Positions 7,259-14,385 of a stretch of 14,385 bases of DNA are shown here, piece after piece; positions within the stretch are counted from its first letter, which is position 1; every line of letters begins with the position of its first letter. The translations under genes and the position numbers were made by a program. Below the pieces are notes generated by a model that saw only the letters and a program-made list of their open reading frames with translations, had not been told where the DNA came from and did not search any database. Source of the stretch: JAJFUG01 sp964473155 (lineage in GTDB: Bacteria; Gemmatimonadota; Glassbacteria; GWA2-58-10); assembly GCA_964473155.1 (NCBI GenBank), contig CAYYNT010000084.1:1-14385 (forward strand). The letters are read 5' to 3'.

Positions 7259-8463
7259 ACGTCCCACTCCTTCCGCCACTCGACCACGCGGTTTTCCTTG
7301 AAAGCGATGTTGCCCATGTGGCAGGACATGGCGGAATAGTGGCCGTCCACCACCGTGGCGTTGGGCTGTTTGCGGCTCCTGACACAGTCGAGCCAGTTCC
7401 TGAGATGGTCAATAGTGGAGGCATAGGGCACCCGCACGATTTCCTGATCGTCCTCCGCGGCGATGAACGTGTAACCCTCGCGGAAAATCGAAAGCCGCCC
7501 GCCTGTCCCCATGAACACTATATCCGCCACCTCCGGGCTTTTCATGTCCGTGATCGTGGCCTCGAAAGTAACATTTACGTTTTTCGGATACTTGACCACC
7601 ATGTTGATGTTGTCCGGCGTGTCCCGCCCGTCATCGTACTGGTATATTCCTCCCAGGGCCGCCGCGGAAAGAGGCTTGTCCAGGCCGAGGAACCAGTGCA
7701 CCACATCGATCATGTGCACGAACAGGCCGCCGGTCATGCCGCCTGAGCTGAAATCCCAGTAGGCGAAACGGTTGAAATAGCGTTTGGCGTCCCACGGTAT
7801 CTGAGGCAGCCAGGCCAGACAGGCTTCCCAGTCCAGGTCTTCGGGTTTGCCCTGGATGCCGTCCGGAACTTTGAACAGATAACCGCCATTGCCGTTCCAG
7901 ATCGTGCGGACCATGTTCACGCTGCCGATCCGTCCGGAATCGAAGAATTTCTTTTTGGCTTCGGCAAAGTGCGGGATGCTGCGCTGCTGCATTCCCACCG
8001 AAACTATCCTGCCGCTTTCGCGCACGGCTTTGACCGCCGGAGGCCCCTGTTCGGGGAGGGAGGTCATCGGTTTTTCCACGTAGACATCCTTGCCAGCGCT
8101 CACGGCATCGATCAGTATCTGGGAATGGACGTGGTCGAACGTGCCGATTATAACCGCATCGATGTCCTTTCTCTCCAGGAGCTTCCGGTATTCCTTGATC
8201 TTGTCCACCGGACCGGTTATTTCCTCGGTCTCTTTCATCCGCTGGTCCCAGATGTCGGAGAGCGCCACCCACTGAATTCCGCCGATATCGTTCACGTCGC
8301 GCATCAGCGAACGGGACCGGCCGCCCGTGCCGATAACGCCCAGGCGGATACGCTCGTTGGCTCCCATGACGCCTTTCGAGCAGGAGGCAGAGGCAAGAGT
8401 GGCCGCCGCCAGTGAACCGGCCAGAAAAGACCGCCGCGAGATCGTTGTCTGCTCTTTTTCCAT
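7255..8463 (-). CDS. Tat-exported Gfo/Idh/MocA family oxidoreductase
   Basis: 402 residues; the ATG at 8461-8463 has AGGAGG 6 bases upstream. Residues 8-28 are a twin-arginine signal (ISRRSFLAG, then an Ala-rich stretch to ASASC; C28 could be lipidated). The N-terminal Rossmann domain begins at about 39 with RLGVIGTGGRS and holds the family EKP motif at E130-K131-P132, where the lysine is the usual catalytic or substrate-binding residue. The C-terminal alpha/beta domain includes GGLFVHMIDVVHW (H250, D253, H256), typical of this Tat-signal subgroup. The family oxidises or reduces sugars with NAD(P); Tat-exported members probably fold around the cofactor before export and may work by internal hydride transfer. 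First gene of a three-gene operon with the isomerase and the ThuA protein, so oxidation of a sugar to a keto-sugar (or the reverse) is likely. Confidence 0.92.
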   Translation of the reverse strand: MEKEQTTISRRSFLAGSLAAATLASASCSKGVMGANERIRLGVIGTGGRSRSLMRDVNDIGGIQWVALSDIWDQRMKETEEITGPVDKIKEYRKLLERKDIDAVIIGTFDHVHSQILIDAVSAGKDVYVEKPMTSLPEQGPPAVKAVRESGRIVSVGMQQRSIPHFAEAKKKFFDSGRIGSVNMVRTIWNGNGGYLFKVPDGIQGKPEDLDWEACLAWLPQIPWDAKRYFNRFAYWDFSSGGMTGGLFVHMIDVVHWFLGLDKPLSAAALGGIYQYDDGRDTPDNINMVVKYPKNVNVTFEATITDMKSPEVADIVFMGTGGRLSIFREGYTFIAAEDDQEIVRVPYASTIDHLRNWLDCVRSRKQPNATVVDGHYSAMSCHMGNIAFKENRVVEWRKEWDV

Positions 8464-8564
8464 GGCATTCCTCCTGTGGTTGGACCCGACGAAAGCATCT
8501 GATGTGGGATGGAGATGGAGAGATGATATTAAATCAAGCAGCCATTATGGATTAAGTCAAGAAA

Positions 8565-8594
8565 ACAATACTCCTGGAAAGCCAGCCCGGTCAA
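8565..8594 (-). promoter_or_regulatory. Weak candidate promoter for the oxidoreductase-isomerase-ThuA operon
   Basis: On the minus strand TTGACC (8589-8594), an 18-base spacer and TATTGT (8565-8570, 4 of 6 matches). It would leave a leader of about 95 bases before the ATG at 8463. A second TTGACT (minus strand, 8555-8560) has no convincing partner. Tentative. Confidence 0.3.
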
Positions 8595-8853
8595 GAAAAG
8601 TATTTTAAGATGGTTATGTGCAAAACTATGGACGATTTAGTGAAGTCTTTCAAAAGATTGAACAAACGAGATCATTTTGCCCAGCCACCCGGGATAAAGC
8701 TTTTTTAAATCATCATGGAGTATTCGGAAACAACAATTGGTTCGGATTAAAAACATTTTGAAACTTACCGGGGAAAACAAGAGTCTGATTATTGAAAGCC
8801 TTGATCTTAGGACACGATGCAATTTTTTAGAATAGCCTTATAAATCTTAGCAT

Positions 8854-8883
8854 AGGAGAGAAATGAACGTCATTGGAACCTGA
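8854..8883 (+). other. Ribosome site plus six-codon mini-ORF upstream of the metallo-hydrolase gene
   Basis: AGGAG at 8854-8858 is followed 4 bases later by ATG (8863) and a six-codon frame, MNVIGT, stopping at 8881-8883. It ends 94 bases before the chosen start of the next gene and is in a different frame. It may be a leader peptide, a decayed original start, or chance. It is the best Shine-Dalgarno match in this gap, better than the one at the actual gene start. Confidence 0.3.
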
Positions 8884-8977
8884 AGCGGTCAGCGGATTTT
8901 CATCGGGCATTCGCGATGCCGCAGCTTTTGACAAATTTTGTCTGAAACTTGCAAACTCAAAATACTGGAATCATGAA

Positions 8978-10048
8978 ATGAACCGCAGATATTTTGTGAT
9001 GATCTCGACCATCTGTCTTTATCTGTCTTTCGTGCCAGTTGTCATGCTGGCAGGTGAAACTGAATCATCGACGAGTGGGAAAAAAGCGGAGGGATTATGC
9101 TATCCGCCGATTATACAGACTGGCCCTTCGGGTAGTAAAGTCATTCATGACCGACTGACTTTCATCGAGCAGTACAAATATGACAACTGGAAGCCAGAAC
9201 AAGCTGCAAAAGGCTGGGACAAGGACGACGAATTGTGGAAGAAATTTTCCTGGGATTGGGGTAAAGGCGCAGCGCCGATTCAGCACCGCCCCATGCGGGT
9301 GTTGGATGGATTGTATGTCCTGGGTCCGGAGGATTACCAGCAGAATACATATCTTTTCGATACCGGGGATGGGTTGCTGCTCGTGGATTGCAGCTACGAA
9401 AGCTTCAGGCCCGGAATAGAAACACAGATACGGCAGTTGGGTTACAGTCTTGATCAGATAAAATGGGTTCTACTGACGCATGGACACTCGGACCACGCTC
9501 AAAGTATCATGGCCTATTTTGAAAGAGGGGCAGTGGTCTATCTCCAGGCGGATGAACCCGGCATCCGGGAGTTCCAGGCCGCCGTACCGCCTGAGATATC
9601 CAGGAAGCTCGTACTCGTGCATGATGGCGACAGTCTCTCCTTCGGTCCAGTGACCGTGGAGGTGATACACACGCCTGGACATACCGCCGGTTCAAGCTGT
9701 TTCAGCCTGAACTGGCAGGGAACTGGCATTCTTGTTACAGGAGATGTCGTTTCACATTTTGGCCGTCATGCTTCCATGGATGAGGGCAGTGACTGGAACC
9801 AGTATCTGGCGAGTCTCTGGAAATTATACAGACACCCCCGGGCCGGCTCCTGGCAGGTGATACTTCCAGGCCACAGCACAATCGATCTGGAGAATGGGCG
9901 GGATAGCATCTACCGGGTCCTGCAGGTGACAAGCGAGATTGTTCGCCGCCGCAGGGCAGGGGAGGCTATTGATTGGCTCAATTCATACCAGTTTTTCTAC
10001 GAGAAACGTCAAAAAGGCGAGCCGCAGATCGCACCCATCGAGAAATGA
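8978..10048 (+). CDS. Exported metallo-beta-lactamase-fold hydrolase
   Basis: 356 residues from the ATG at 8978, chosen because a Sec signal follows directly (MNRRYFVMISTICLYLSFVPVVMLAG); its ribosome site is weak (GGAA, 7 bases away). An in-frame TTG at 8873 would add 35 residues that do not look like a signal. After a charged N-terminal region the metallo-beta-lactamase domain starts at about residue 108 (LDGLYVLG) with the full metal set: THGHSDH (H168, H170, D172, H173), HTPGH (H235), TGD (D256) and PGH (H299). The HxHxDH pattern with no cysteine ligand resembles class B3 lactamases and general exported MBL hydrolases. Lactamase, lactonase or other ester or amide hydrolysis cannot be distinguished. 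It is a single gene, flanked by a divergent operon and a convergent glycosidase gene. Confidence 0.85.
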   Translation: MNRRYFVMISTICLYLSFVPVVMLAGETESSTSGKKAEGLCYPPIIQTGPSGSKVIHDRLTFIEQYKYDNWKPEQAAKGWDKDDELWKKFSWDWGKGAAPIQHRPMRVLDGLYVLGPEDYQQNTYLFDTGDGLLLVDCSYESFRPGIETQIRQLGYSLDQIKWVLLTHGHSDHAQSIMAYFERGAVVYLQADEPGIREFQAAVPPEISRKLVLVHDGDSLSFGPVTVEVIHTPGHTAGSSCFSLNWQGTGILVTGDVVSHFGRHASMDEGSDWNQYLASLWKLYRHPRAGSWQVILPGHSTIDLENGRDSIYRVLQVTSEIVRRRRAGEAIDWLNSYQFFYEKRQKGEPQIAPIEK

Positions 10049-10093
10049 GACGAATCAGGCCTTACAGAACGATTTGTTTACAGTAATTAAGAT

Positions 10094-10123
10094 GCCCCCG
10101 GAGGTAATTGAACTTCCGGGGGC
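10094..10123. terminator. GC-rich terminator-like hairpin between convergent genes
   Basis: GCCCCCGGAGG (10094-10104) pairs with CTTCCGGGGGC (10113-10123): 11 pairs including one G-T, with an 8-base loop TAATTGAA. It lies 45 bases after the metallo-hydrolase stop and 51 bases beyond the end of the minus-strand glycosidase gene, so it can end both transcripts. Flanks are AT-rich but lack a strong T-run on either strand. Confidence 0.65.
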
Positions 10124-10174
10124 TTCAAATTATCAACTGCATTCTTTTGCAGGGGCGTGAGGTTTAAAATGTTA

Positions 10175-12862
10175 TCATTTTACGCTTAACGAGACGGCCT
10201 CGATACCAAATCCTTTCATTTTAATCACGCGATTGCCATTGCTTCCCGCCTCCAGAGGTCCCAGGTTTTGATCCTCGGACAGGTTAATCCGTGACAGGGT
10301 GGAGGGCTTTATGATGGATGGCCTGAGTTCCACCGCGCAATCGCTGTCCACCAGTTCCGCCAGATGGACCACGAAGGAGTTGTCATAGTAGCTTTTCTTG
10401 ATCGCCGGGACCACGACTGACGGGTTGTCCAGTGTGATGAATGACCCCTGAACCGGCAGAGTGGAGCCTCCCAGGCTCAGCCTTTCCCTGGCTATCAGCG
10501 GCTGGCTGACCTCCCAGCCGAAAAGGGGAGTGTTGGCCGCTTTCCAGTCCCCCTTGTGGCCGCGCAGCACAAAATGCCACCGGTGCGGGCTGCGCAGGAC
10601 AGTGTTTTCGAGCGGGTGCTGATAGTAAAGCGGGATACGCAGTATGCCGGGGCTGGCCACAAGGACCTCGGTCTGGCTTTCAGTATAGGCCAGGCTGACG
10701 CCGTAATCCGTCTCCGGCTCATGGCAGTCGAGCCACTGGCTTATGTTGACCGCATTGGGAAGGCCGCCGAAATCCTGGAACCAGGAGACAAAACCGGCTT
10801 TGGGGGAACGGCGCGAGAAGTCCAGTTTCATGGGGAATTGTGACATGGTTTGCGCCTGGACATACGGCACGGCGCCAAATGGCGTCCCGCAGGTGAGCTG
10901 GGGCCGGTTCAGGTTGAATTCCACCGGGATAACGTTCGGGCTGCTGGCCAGAAGCTCCGGCGCGCGCTGGATCAGGCTGCCGTATTCATGGGGCAGGAAG
11001 ATACCGGCCATGTCAAGCATGAAATCCTTGTCATCGGCGTGTATCAGGATATCCACCAGGTCGAGTCCACGGTAAAGCCTGACAGTCAGCCGTTTGCCCT
11101 GGTATCTCAGGCTTCGCGCGGCAAAAACCGGGGTGACGGAAGCCGTGTCGGTGAGGAATGCCCCCTCCAGTCCCATGAAACCCGGACAGACCATTTCCCT
11201 TGAGTTGCGTTTGTCGAAAATGGAACGGATACCGATCACCGGATCGAATGTCACTTTATAGAACTCGTTCTCGATAGTATCGCCGCGGGCGGACAGCTCC
11301 GGAGATTGTAAGACATCGGACGCCTGACTGGATTCCACCAGATAGAAAGTCTTGTATCCGAGCGGCGGCACATCGGTGGCGATGAATTCCACAGTCCGTC
11401 CGCTCCGGGTCCGTCCGGTGATCGCGGCTTCGCGTGTCTTGCCTGTTTCGCAGTCCCGTACGCCGATCCATCCAACTCGCGAGGAAATTTTAACGGTCAC
11501 CGGCTGACTGCGTTTCCGGTTCAACGGATTGAACACCACCACGGCCTTCTTTCCCGGCTCGGCTTTTACAGCCGCGGCCAGGGTGTAAAGCTCACGGTCG
11601 AGTATCTGCTGTGCCTGTAGAGACGCGCTGAATACCGCATCGGCCTTGAATCCGTCGGTGTCCGTCCCTGCAAGCCAGTTATGGTCAGCGGGCCAGAACA
11701 GGTCGCGCCAGACGCGGTCGATCTCGTTTTCCGGGTATTTCTTGAGGCCGAGCAGGGCGTTGAAAGAGGCGGCTTTCTCAGCCGCCAGAATGTCCGAAAC
11801 CGCCCGGTTGAGATAGTACCTCCCTCTTTCCCAGAAGCGGCCGCTCCAGACCCAGGGGCGGGTCTGGCCAGTATAGCCGGTCAGTTCGAGACTGGAGGAC
11901 TTGCCTTGGAAGCCCCGGACAAATTCATCCACGGTGCCGAACCGGAGTGTCACCGTGCCGGCGTGAGCGCTGCCGCGGTTCCAGGAGTTGATCGAATCGA
12001 TCAGGGCCGGGATCCTGGAGGGTGTGAGCCCGTGGTCCTCATCCCCGTGAACAAGTTTCAGGCCGGCCGCCGATTCCTCGGGCGTGAAATGCCGGGCGAA
12101 ACGGTCCATGCTCTGACGCCAGCTTCCGAACTCATCCTGTCCCCAGCCGAACGCGACCAGAAGCATCGAATAATGCTCCTTGCCCAGGTAGCCGATAATG
12201 CCGCTGCCGTCCAGCCCCACATACTCGTACACACCGCCCCGGAGAGCATCCTCCGCATTGATTGCCAGGCCGGGAGGGGCGAAGTTCCTCGCGTAATCCG
12301 GGTTATGGTAGTTGAAATGCAGGAGCGACATTTTTATTCCGGACTTGTTCAGTATCTGGGCATACTGCGGGGTGATGCTGGGGACATCCAGAAGGTGGCA
12401 CCAGGTGGGACGGTAACCGAACTGCTTTTTCAGATAGGCGATTGAATAGCCGGTCTGGCGCACGATATACTCACCCGGCGTCCAGTCCGGTTCATAGGCC
12501 ACCCACTGAGCCGGGTAAGAAATCCGGCCTCGATCTGTCAGGGCCTTGATCCGCGCTTTCTGCTCCGGAAAGTATTCCAGGAAATCGTTCAGGTTATAAA
12601 GGTTGCCCCAGTTGAGGGTCAGTTGGGGATATTTGTCCATCAGGTCCAGGTAATCCTTCATTCTTTCGCGGTAGTCCCGCATCATGGTTTCGTAATCATC
12701 CATGAATCCGATATCCTGATGGATGCCGAAAACAGCCAGTATTTCGCGTTTCGGGCTGTCCGCGCAGACCGCGGGGCTGAACAAGGACGAGATTGATAGC
12801 AGTACAGGCAATAGAAGAGAGGCTGTGAATGTATTATGTAAAAAAGGCCTTCCGGTTAACAT
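10175..12862 (-). CDS. Exported GH38-like glycoside hydrolase
   Basis: 895 residues from the ATG at 12860-12862; AGGAG lies 5 bases upstream (12868-12872). An in-frame TTG at 12919 would begin before the signal peptide and is rejected. Residues 1-34 are a Sec signal (hydrophobic TASLLLPVLLSISSLFSPAVCA). The N-terminal part follows the GH38 alpha-mannosidase layout: HQD near the start (H48, D50), LLDVPSITPQYAQIL with D159 at the usual nucleophile/metal position, and WPADHNWLAG with H394 as the last expected zinc ligand. Beyond about 430 come beta-rich domains (VVVFNPLNRKRSQPV, then a supersandwich-like region IENEFYKVTFDPVIGIRSIFD), as in GH38 C-terminal domains. The sequence is divergent, so alpha-mannosidase activity is not assured; related families of unknown specificity share this core. 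It probably acts in the periplasm or outside on glycan ends. Confidence 0.82.
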   Translation of the reverse strand: MLTGRPFLHNTFTASLLLPVLLSISSLFSPAVCADSPKREILAVFGIHQDIGFMDDYETMMRDYRERMKDYLDLMDKYPQLTLNWGNLYNLNDFLEYFPEQKARIKALTDRGRISYPAQWVAYEPDWTPGEYIVRQTGYSIAYLKKQFGYRPTWCHLLDVPSITPQYAQILNKSGIKMSLLHFNYHNPDYARNFAPPGLAINAEDALRGGVYEYVGLDGSGIIGYLGKEHYSMLLVAFGWGQDEFGSWRQSMDRFARHFTPEESAAGLKLVHGDEDHGLTPSRIPALIDSINSWNRGSAHAGTVTLRFGTVDEFVRGFQGKSSSLELTGYTGQTRPWVWSGRFWERGRYYLNRAVSDILAAEKAASFNALLGLKKYPENEIDRVWRDLFWPADHNWLAGTDTDGFKADAVFSASLQAQQILDRELYTLAAAVKAEPGKKAVVVFNPLNRKRSQPVTVKISSRVGWIGVRDCETGKTREAAITGRTRSGRTVEFIATDVPPLGYKTFYLVESSQASDVLQSPELSARGDTIENEFYKVTFDPVIGIRSIFDKRNSREMVCPGFMGLEGAFLTDTASVTPVFAARSLRYQGKRLTVRLYRGLDLVDILIHADDKDFMLDMAGIFLPHEYGSLIQRAPELLASSPNVIPVEFNLNRPQLTCGTPFGAVPYVQAQTMSQFPMKLDFSRRSPKAGFVSWFQDFGGLPNAVNISQWLDCHEPETDYGVSLAYTESQTEVLVASPGILRIPLYYQHPLENTVLRSPHRWHFVLRGHKGDWKAANTPLFGWEVSQPLIARERLSLGGSTLPVQGSFITLDNPSVVVPAIKKSYYDNSFVVHLAELVDSDCAVELRPSIIKPSTLSRINLSEDQNLGPLEAGSNGNRVIKMKGFGIEAVSLSVK

Positions 12863-12935
12863 GGGCGCTCCTTCCATCGAAAACAACCGCATGCTGGATA
12901 TCGGATTATTAATTGTCAATTAGCCGTTTCGCAAC

Positions 12936-12964
12936 ACTATGAACGATTTTCACATTACTGTCAA
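12936..12964 (-). promoter_or_regulatory. Candidate sigma-70 promoter for the GH38-like gene
   Basis: On the minus strand a consensus TTGACA (12959-12964), a 17-base spacer and CATAGT (12936-12941, 4 of 6 matches). It predicts a leader of about 65 bases before the ATG at 12862. A second TTGACA (12914-12919) has a poor -10. Confidence 0.5.
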
Positions 12965-13027
12965 GGACAAAGCGAAAACATCCTGTCTGCCATTAGAGTG
13001 GAAAGTCTCGATCGAACAAACGGCGGT

Positions 13028-13056
13028 TTGACATTTTTACGATAATCGATTACGAT
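13028..13056 (+). promoter_or_regulatory. Near-consensus promoter of the padR-transporter operon
   Basis: Consensus TTGACA (13028-13033), exactly 17 bases, then TACGAT (13051-13056, 4 of 6 matches with the key T, A and final T). Transcription would start near 13063, just before the extended ribosome site AAGGAGGTGA (13065-13074), giving a very short leader of about 18 bases. Confidence 0.65.
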
Positions 13057-13066
13057 AATCGTAAAA
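13035..13066. promoter_or_regulatory. 32-bp imperfect palindrome, probable PadR operator
   Basis: The outer arms TTTTACGAT (13035-13043) and ATCGTAAAA (13058-13066) are perfect inverted repeats. Counting inner positions, 13 of 16 pairs match around a centre at 13050/13051. Within it are two copies of the 9-bp palindrome CGATAATCG (13040-13048 and 13053-13061), 13 bases apart. It covers the spacer, the -10 element and the likely transcription start of the padR promoter, the expected place for an autorepressor site. Binding by the adjacent PadR protein is inferred. Confidence 0.65.
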
Positions 13067-13080
13067 GGAGGTGAATCATT

Positions 13081-13425
13081 ATGGTTGATCTCAACACCAA
13101 AGCGCTTCAGCGGGAAATACTGCTTGGGTTCTGGAAAGTGCACATTCTGCACCACGCGGCGGAAAGACCGGTTATCGGTCAGTGGATGATCCGTGAACTA
13201 CGCCGTCATGGCTACGAGGTCAGCCCGGGTACGATTTATCCCCTCCTGGCCAGACTGGAGAGCCAGGGCTGGCTCGAATGCAGCGCCGATGCGGAGGGAG
13301 GTCCACGTGCCAGAAAATATTACTCGCTGACCAAAGAGGGCCATGCGGCGCTGGCATTTCTTCGGGGCCAGGTCGAGGAGCTTTACCGCGAAACAGTGCT
13401 CGGAGAAGAGGAAAAGGAGATTTGA
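13081..13425 (+). CDS. PadR family transcriptional regulator
   Basis: 114 residues, the usual length of a short (subfamily 2) PadR protein. The ATG at 13081 follows an almost perfect ribosome site (AGGAGGTGA, 13066-13074). The winged helix-turn-helix is clear: WMIRELRRHGYEVSPGTIYPLL (35-56, given as helix and recognition region), LESQGWL, then the wing GGPRARKYYSLTKEG (73-87), ending in a dimerisation helix (HAALAFLRGQVEELYRE). It lies 2 bases upstream of a transporter gene, so it probably represses itself and the transporter through the palindrome at 13035-13066. The inducer is unknown; PadR proteins commonly sense small toxic or aromatic compounds, but nothing here identifies one. Confidence 0.92.
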   Translation: MVDLNTKALQREILLGFWKVHILHHAAERPVIGQWMIRELRRHGYEVSPGTIYPLLARLESQGWLECSADAEGGPRARKYYSLTKEGHAALAFLRGQVEELYRETVLGEEEKEI

Positions 13426-13427
13426 TC

Positions 13428-14216
13428 ATGGAATTCGCAATCGTAGCAATCTCGGCTTTCTTTGCCTCGGCATTGACAATGTACTCCGGTTTCGGACTGG
13501 GTACGCTTCTGATGCCGGTCTTCGCGCTGTTTTTCCCGGTGGAGGCGGCTGTGGCGGCTACGGCGGCCGTGCACGGATCGAACAGCCTTTTCAAGTTCGC
13601 GGTCACCGGGAAATACGCTGACCGCTCTCTGATAGCGCGTTTCGGCGTCCCGGCTGTGATCGCCGCGTTCGCCGGGGCCGCCGCCCTCGGGTATGTGACA
13701 CATTTCGGCGGACTGCTCAGCTATTCTCTTGGAACGAGGATCGCCGTGATAACTCCCATCAAGCTTTCCATCGCCGTTCTAATGTTTGTTTTTGCTTTGT
13801 TCGAGCTTTCACCCGGTCTGCGGGAATTGAAATTCGACCGGAAACACCTGTTCCTGGGCGGAATGCTGTCGGGGTTTTTCGGCGGTTTCTCGGGCCACCA
13901 GGGTGCGCTCCGCTCGGCGTTTCTGACAAAAGCCGGAATCTCCACCGAAGCCTTCGTGGGTACGAATGCCGCAATAGGATTCATGGTGGACGTGGCGCGT
14001 ATAGTGACCTATGCCGCCGCGTTCCTGCTGGCTGATAAGGCCGGACAGGCCGGGACGATCCCGTGGCCGCTCGTTCTGACCGGCATCCTGGCCGCGTTCG
14101 CGGGCGTGATGATTGGCAGACGGTTCCTTCATAAAGTGACCATGAAAGCCGTTCAAATCCTGACTGGCGTTTTCCTGCTGGGGATCGCTCTGGCGCTCGG
14201 GGCCGGGATCATATAA
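13428..14216 (+). CDS. TauE/SafE family (TSUP) membrane transporter
   Basis: 262 residues from the ATG at 13428; AGGAG at 13415-13419 is 8 bases upstream and within the end of padR, whose stop is 2 bases before this start. A longer upstream frame overlaps padR and is not used. Seven to eight hydrophobic segments are visible (about 3-20, 24-58, 70-90, 108-126, 141-165, 178-201, 212-231, 240-262). The two family half-repeats are seen as GFGLGTLLMP (21-30) and GFFGGFSGHQGALRSAFL (149-166). Members move anions such as sulfite, sulfonates or organic acids across the inner membrane; the substrate here is not readable. Co-transcription with padR suggests expression only when an inducing compound is present. 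Confidence 0.88.
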   Translation: MEFAIVAISAFFASALTMYSGFGLGTLLMPVFALFFPVEAAVAATAAVHGSNSLFKFAVTGKYADRSLIARFGVPAVIAAFAGAAALGYVTHFGGLLSYSLGTRIAVITPIKLSIAVLMFVFALFELSPGLRELKFDRKHLFLGGMLSGFFGGFSGHQGALRSAFLTKAGISTEAFVGTNAAIGFMVDVARIVTYAAAFLLADKAGQAGTIPWPLVLTGILAAFAGVMIGRRFLHKVTMKAVQILTGVFLLGIALALGAGII

Positions 14217-14385
14217 AGATAATGATGCGAGTCAATCGCTGGAGGAGAAATTCTCGTGTGAATGTTTCCGTCATTCCGGGGAGCAAATTGAATCCTTCTT
14301 CAACATAGAGAGTTCCAGGACGGTTGTTTAAGTTGAAGTTAATCTTGAAAAATAGCCCCCATAGATTATTTTTAATTCCTACCGG

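Larger units (their letters stand above)
8464..8977. other. AT-rich intergenic region between divergent genes
   Basis: About 510 bases with no convincing gene. It separates the minus-strand operon from the plus-strand metallo-hydrolase gene and should hold promoters for both. A 61-codon minus-strand frame (8637-8822) has no ribosome site, family features or conserved-looking composition. A TATAAA at 8839-8844 could be a -10 element for the plus-strand gene but has no good -35. No strong inverted repeat, tRNA or riboswitch-like fold was recognised by eye. Confidence 0.6.

Noticed and set aside
8500..8530. Purine-rich GGGATGGAGATGGAGAGATGA stretch
   Set aside because: Short and imperfect; no sign of a tandem repeat or G-quadruplex pattern.
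8637..8822. 61-codon minus-strand frame in the AT-rich gap
   Set aside because: No ribosome site, no recognisable motif, and composition like the surrounding non-coding DNA.
11681..12445. 254-codon plus-strand open frame inside the GH38-like gene
   Set aside because: Antisense shadow of a gene with clear GH38 landmarks; no ribosome site or recognisable domain.

Overview
The window appears to be a chromosomal segment from an uncultured, probably Gram-negative bacterium of the FCB (Fibrobacteres-Chlorobi-Bacteroidetes) side of the tree, for example a Glassbacteria-, Latescibacteria- or KSB1-like lineage. The main clue is the first gene, whose C-terminus is a FlgD-Ig / type IX secretion sorting module with the 'SPNPFNPST' signature common in those phyla. 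Lipoprotein-like and Tat signals and Sec signal peptides on most products fit a diderm cell. The phylum is an inference; no rRNA or marker gene is present.

Layout: (1) 212-1705 (-) encodes an exported three-haem c-type cytochrome with dockerin-like repeats and the sorting module. (2) 1974-4880 (+), divergent from it, encodes a large exported protein that joins an (alpha/alpha)6-barrel, six-hairpin-glycosidase-like half to a GH30-like clan GH-A glycosidase half. (3) 8463 to 4911 (-) is a compact three-gene operon: Tat-exported Gfo/Idh/MocA oxidoreductase, xylose-isomerase-like sugar epimerase/isomerase (4-base ATGA overlap), and a lipoprotein-like protein with two ThuA domains (20-base gap). 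It converges on gene 2 across a strong hairpin. (4) 8978-10048 (+) is an exported metallo-beta-lactamase-fold hydrolase preceded by an AT-rich gap of about 0.5 kb. (5) 10175-12862 (-) is an exported GH38-like glycoside hydrolase convergent with gene 4 across another hairpin. (6) 13081-14216 (+) is a two-gene operon of a PadR repressor and a TauE/SafE-type membrane transporter, driven by a near-consensus promoter overlapped by a 32-bp imperfect palindrome.

Taken together, the middle 11 kb looks like an accessory carbohydrate-use locus. Two large exported glycosidases would release sugars or cleave glycosides. The Gfo/Idh/MocA, isomerase and ThuA trio resembles the oxidoreductase/isomerase/ThuA gene sets linked to keto-sugar metabolism (ThuA/ThuB of rhizobia being the best-known pair). 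No transporter, SusC/D pair or sugar-responsive regulator is visible here, so the substrate is unknown. The PadR/TauE pair and the cytochrome are probably separate units. No mobile element, tRNA, rRNA or CRISPR array was seen.
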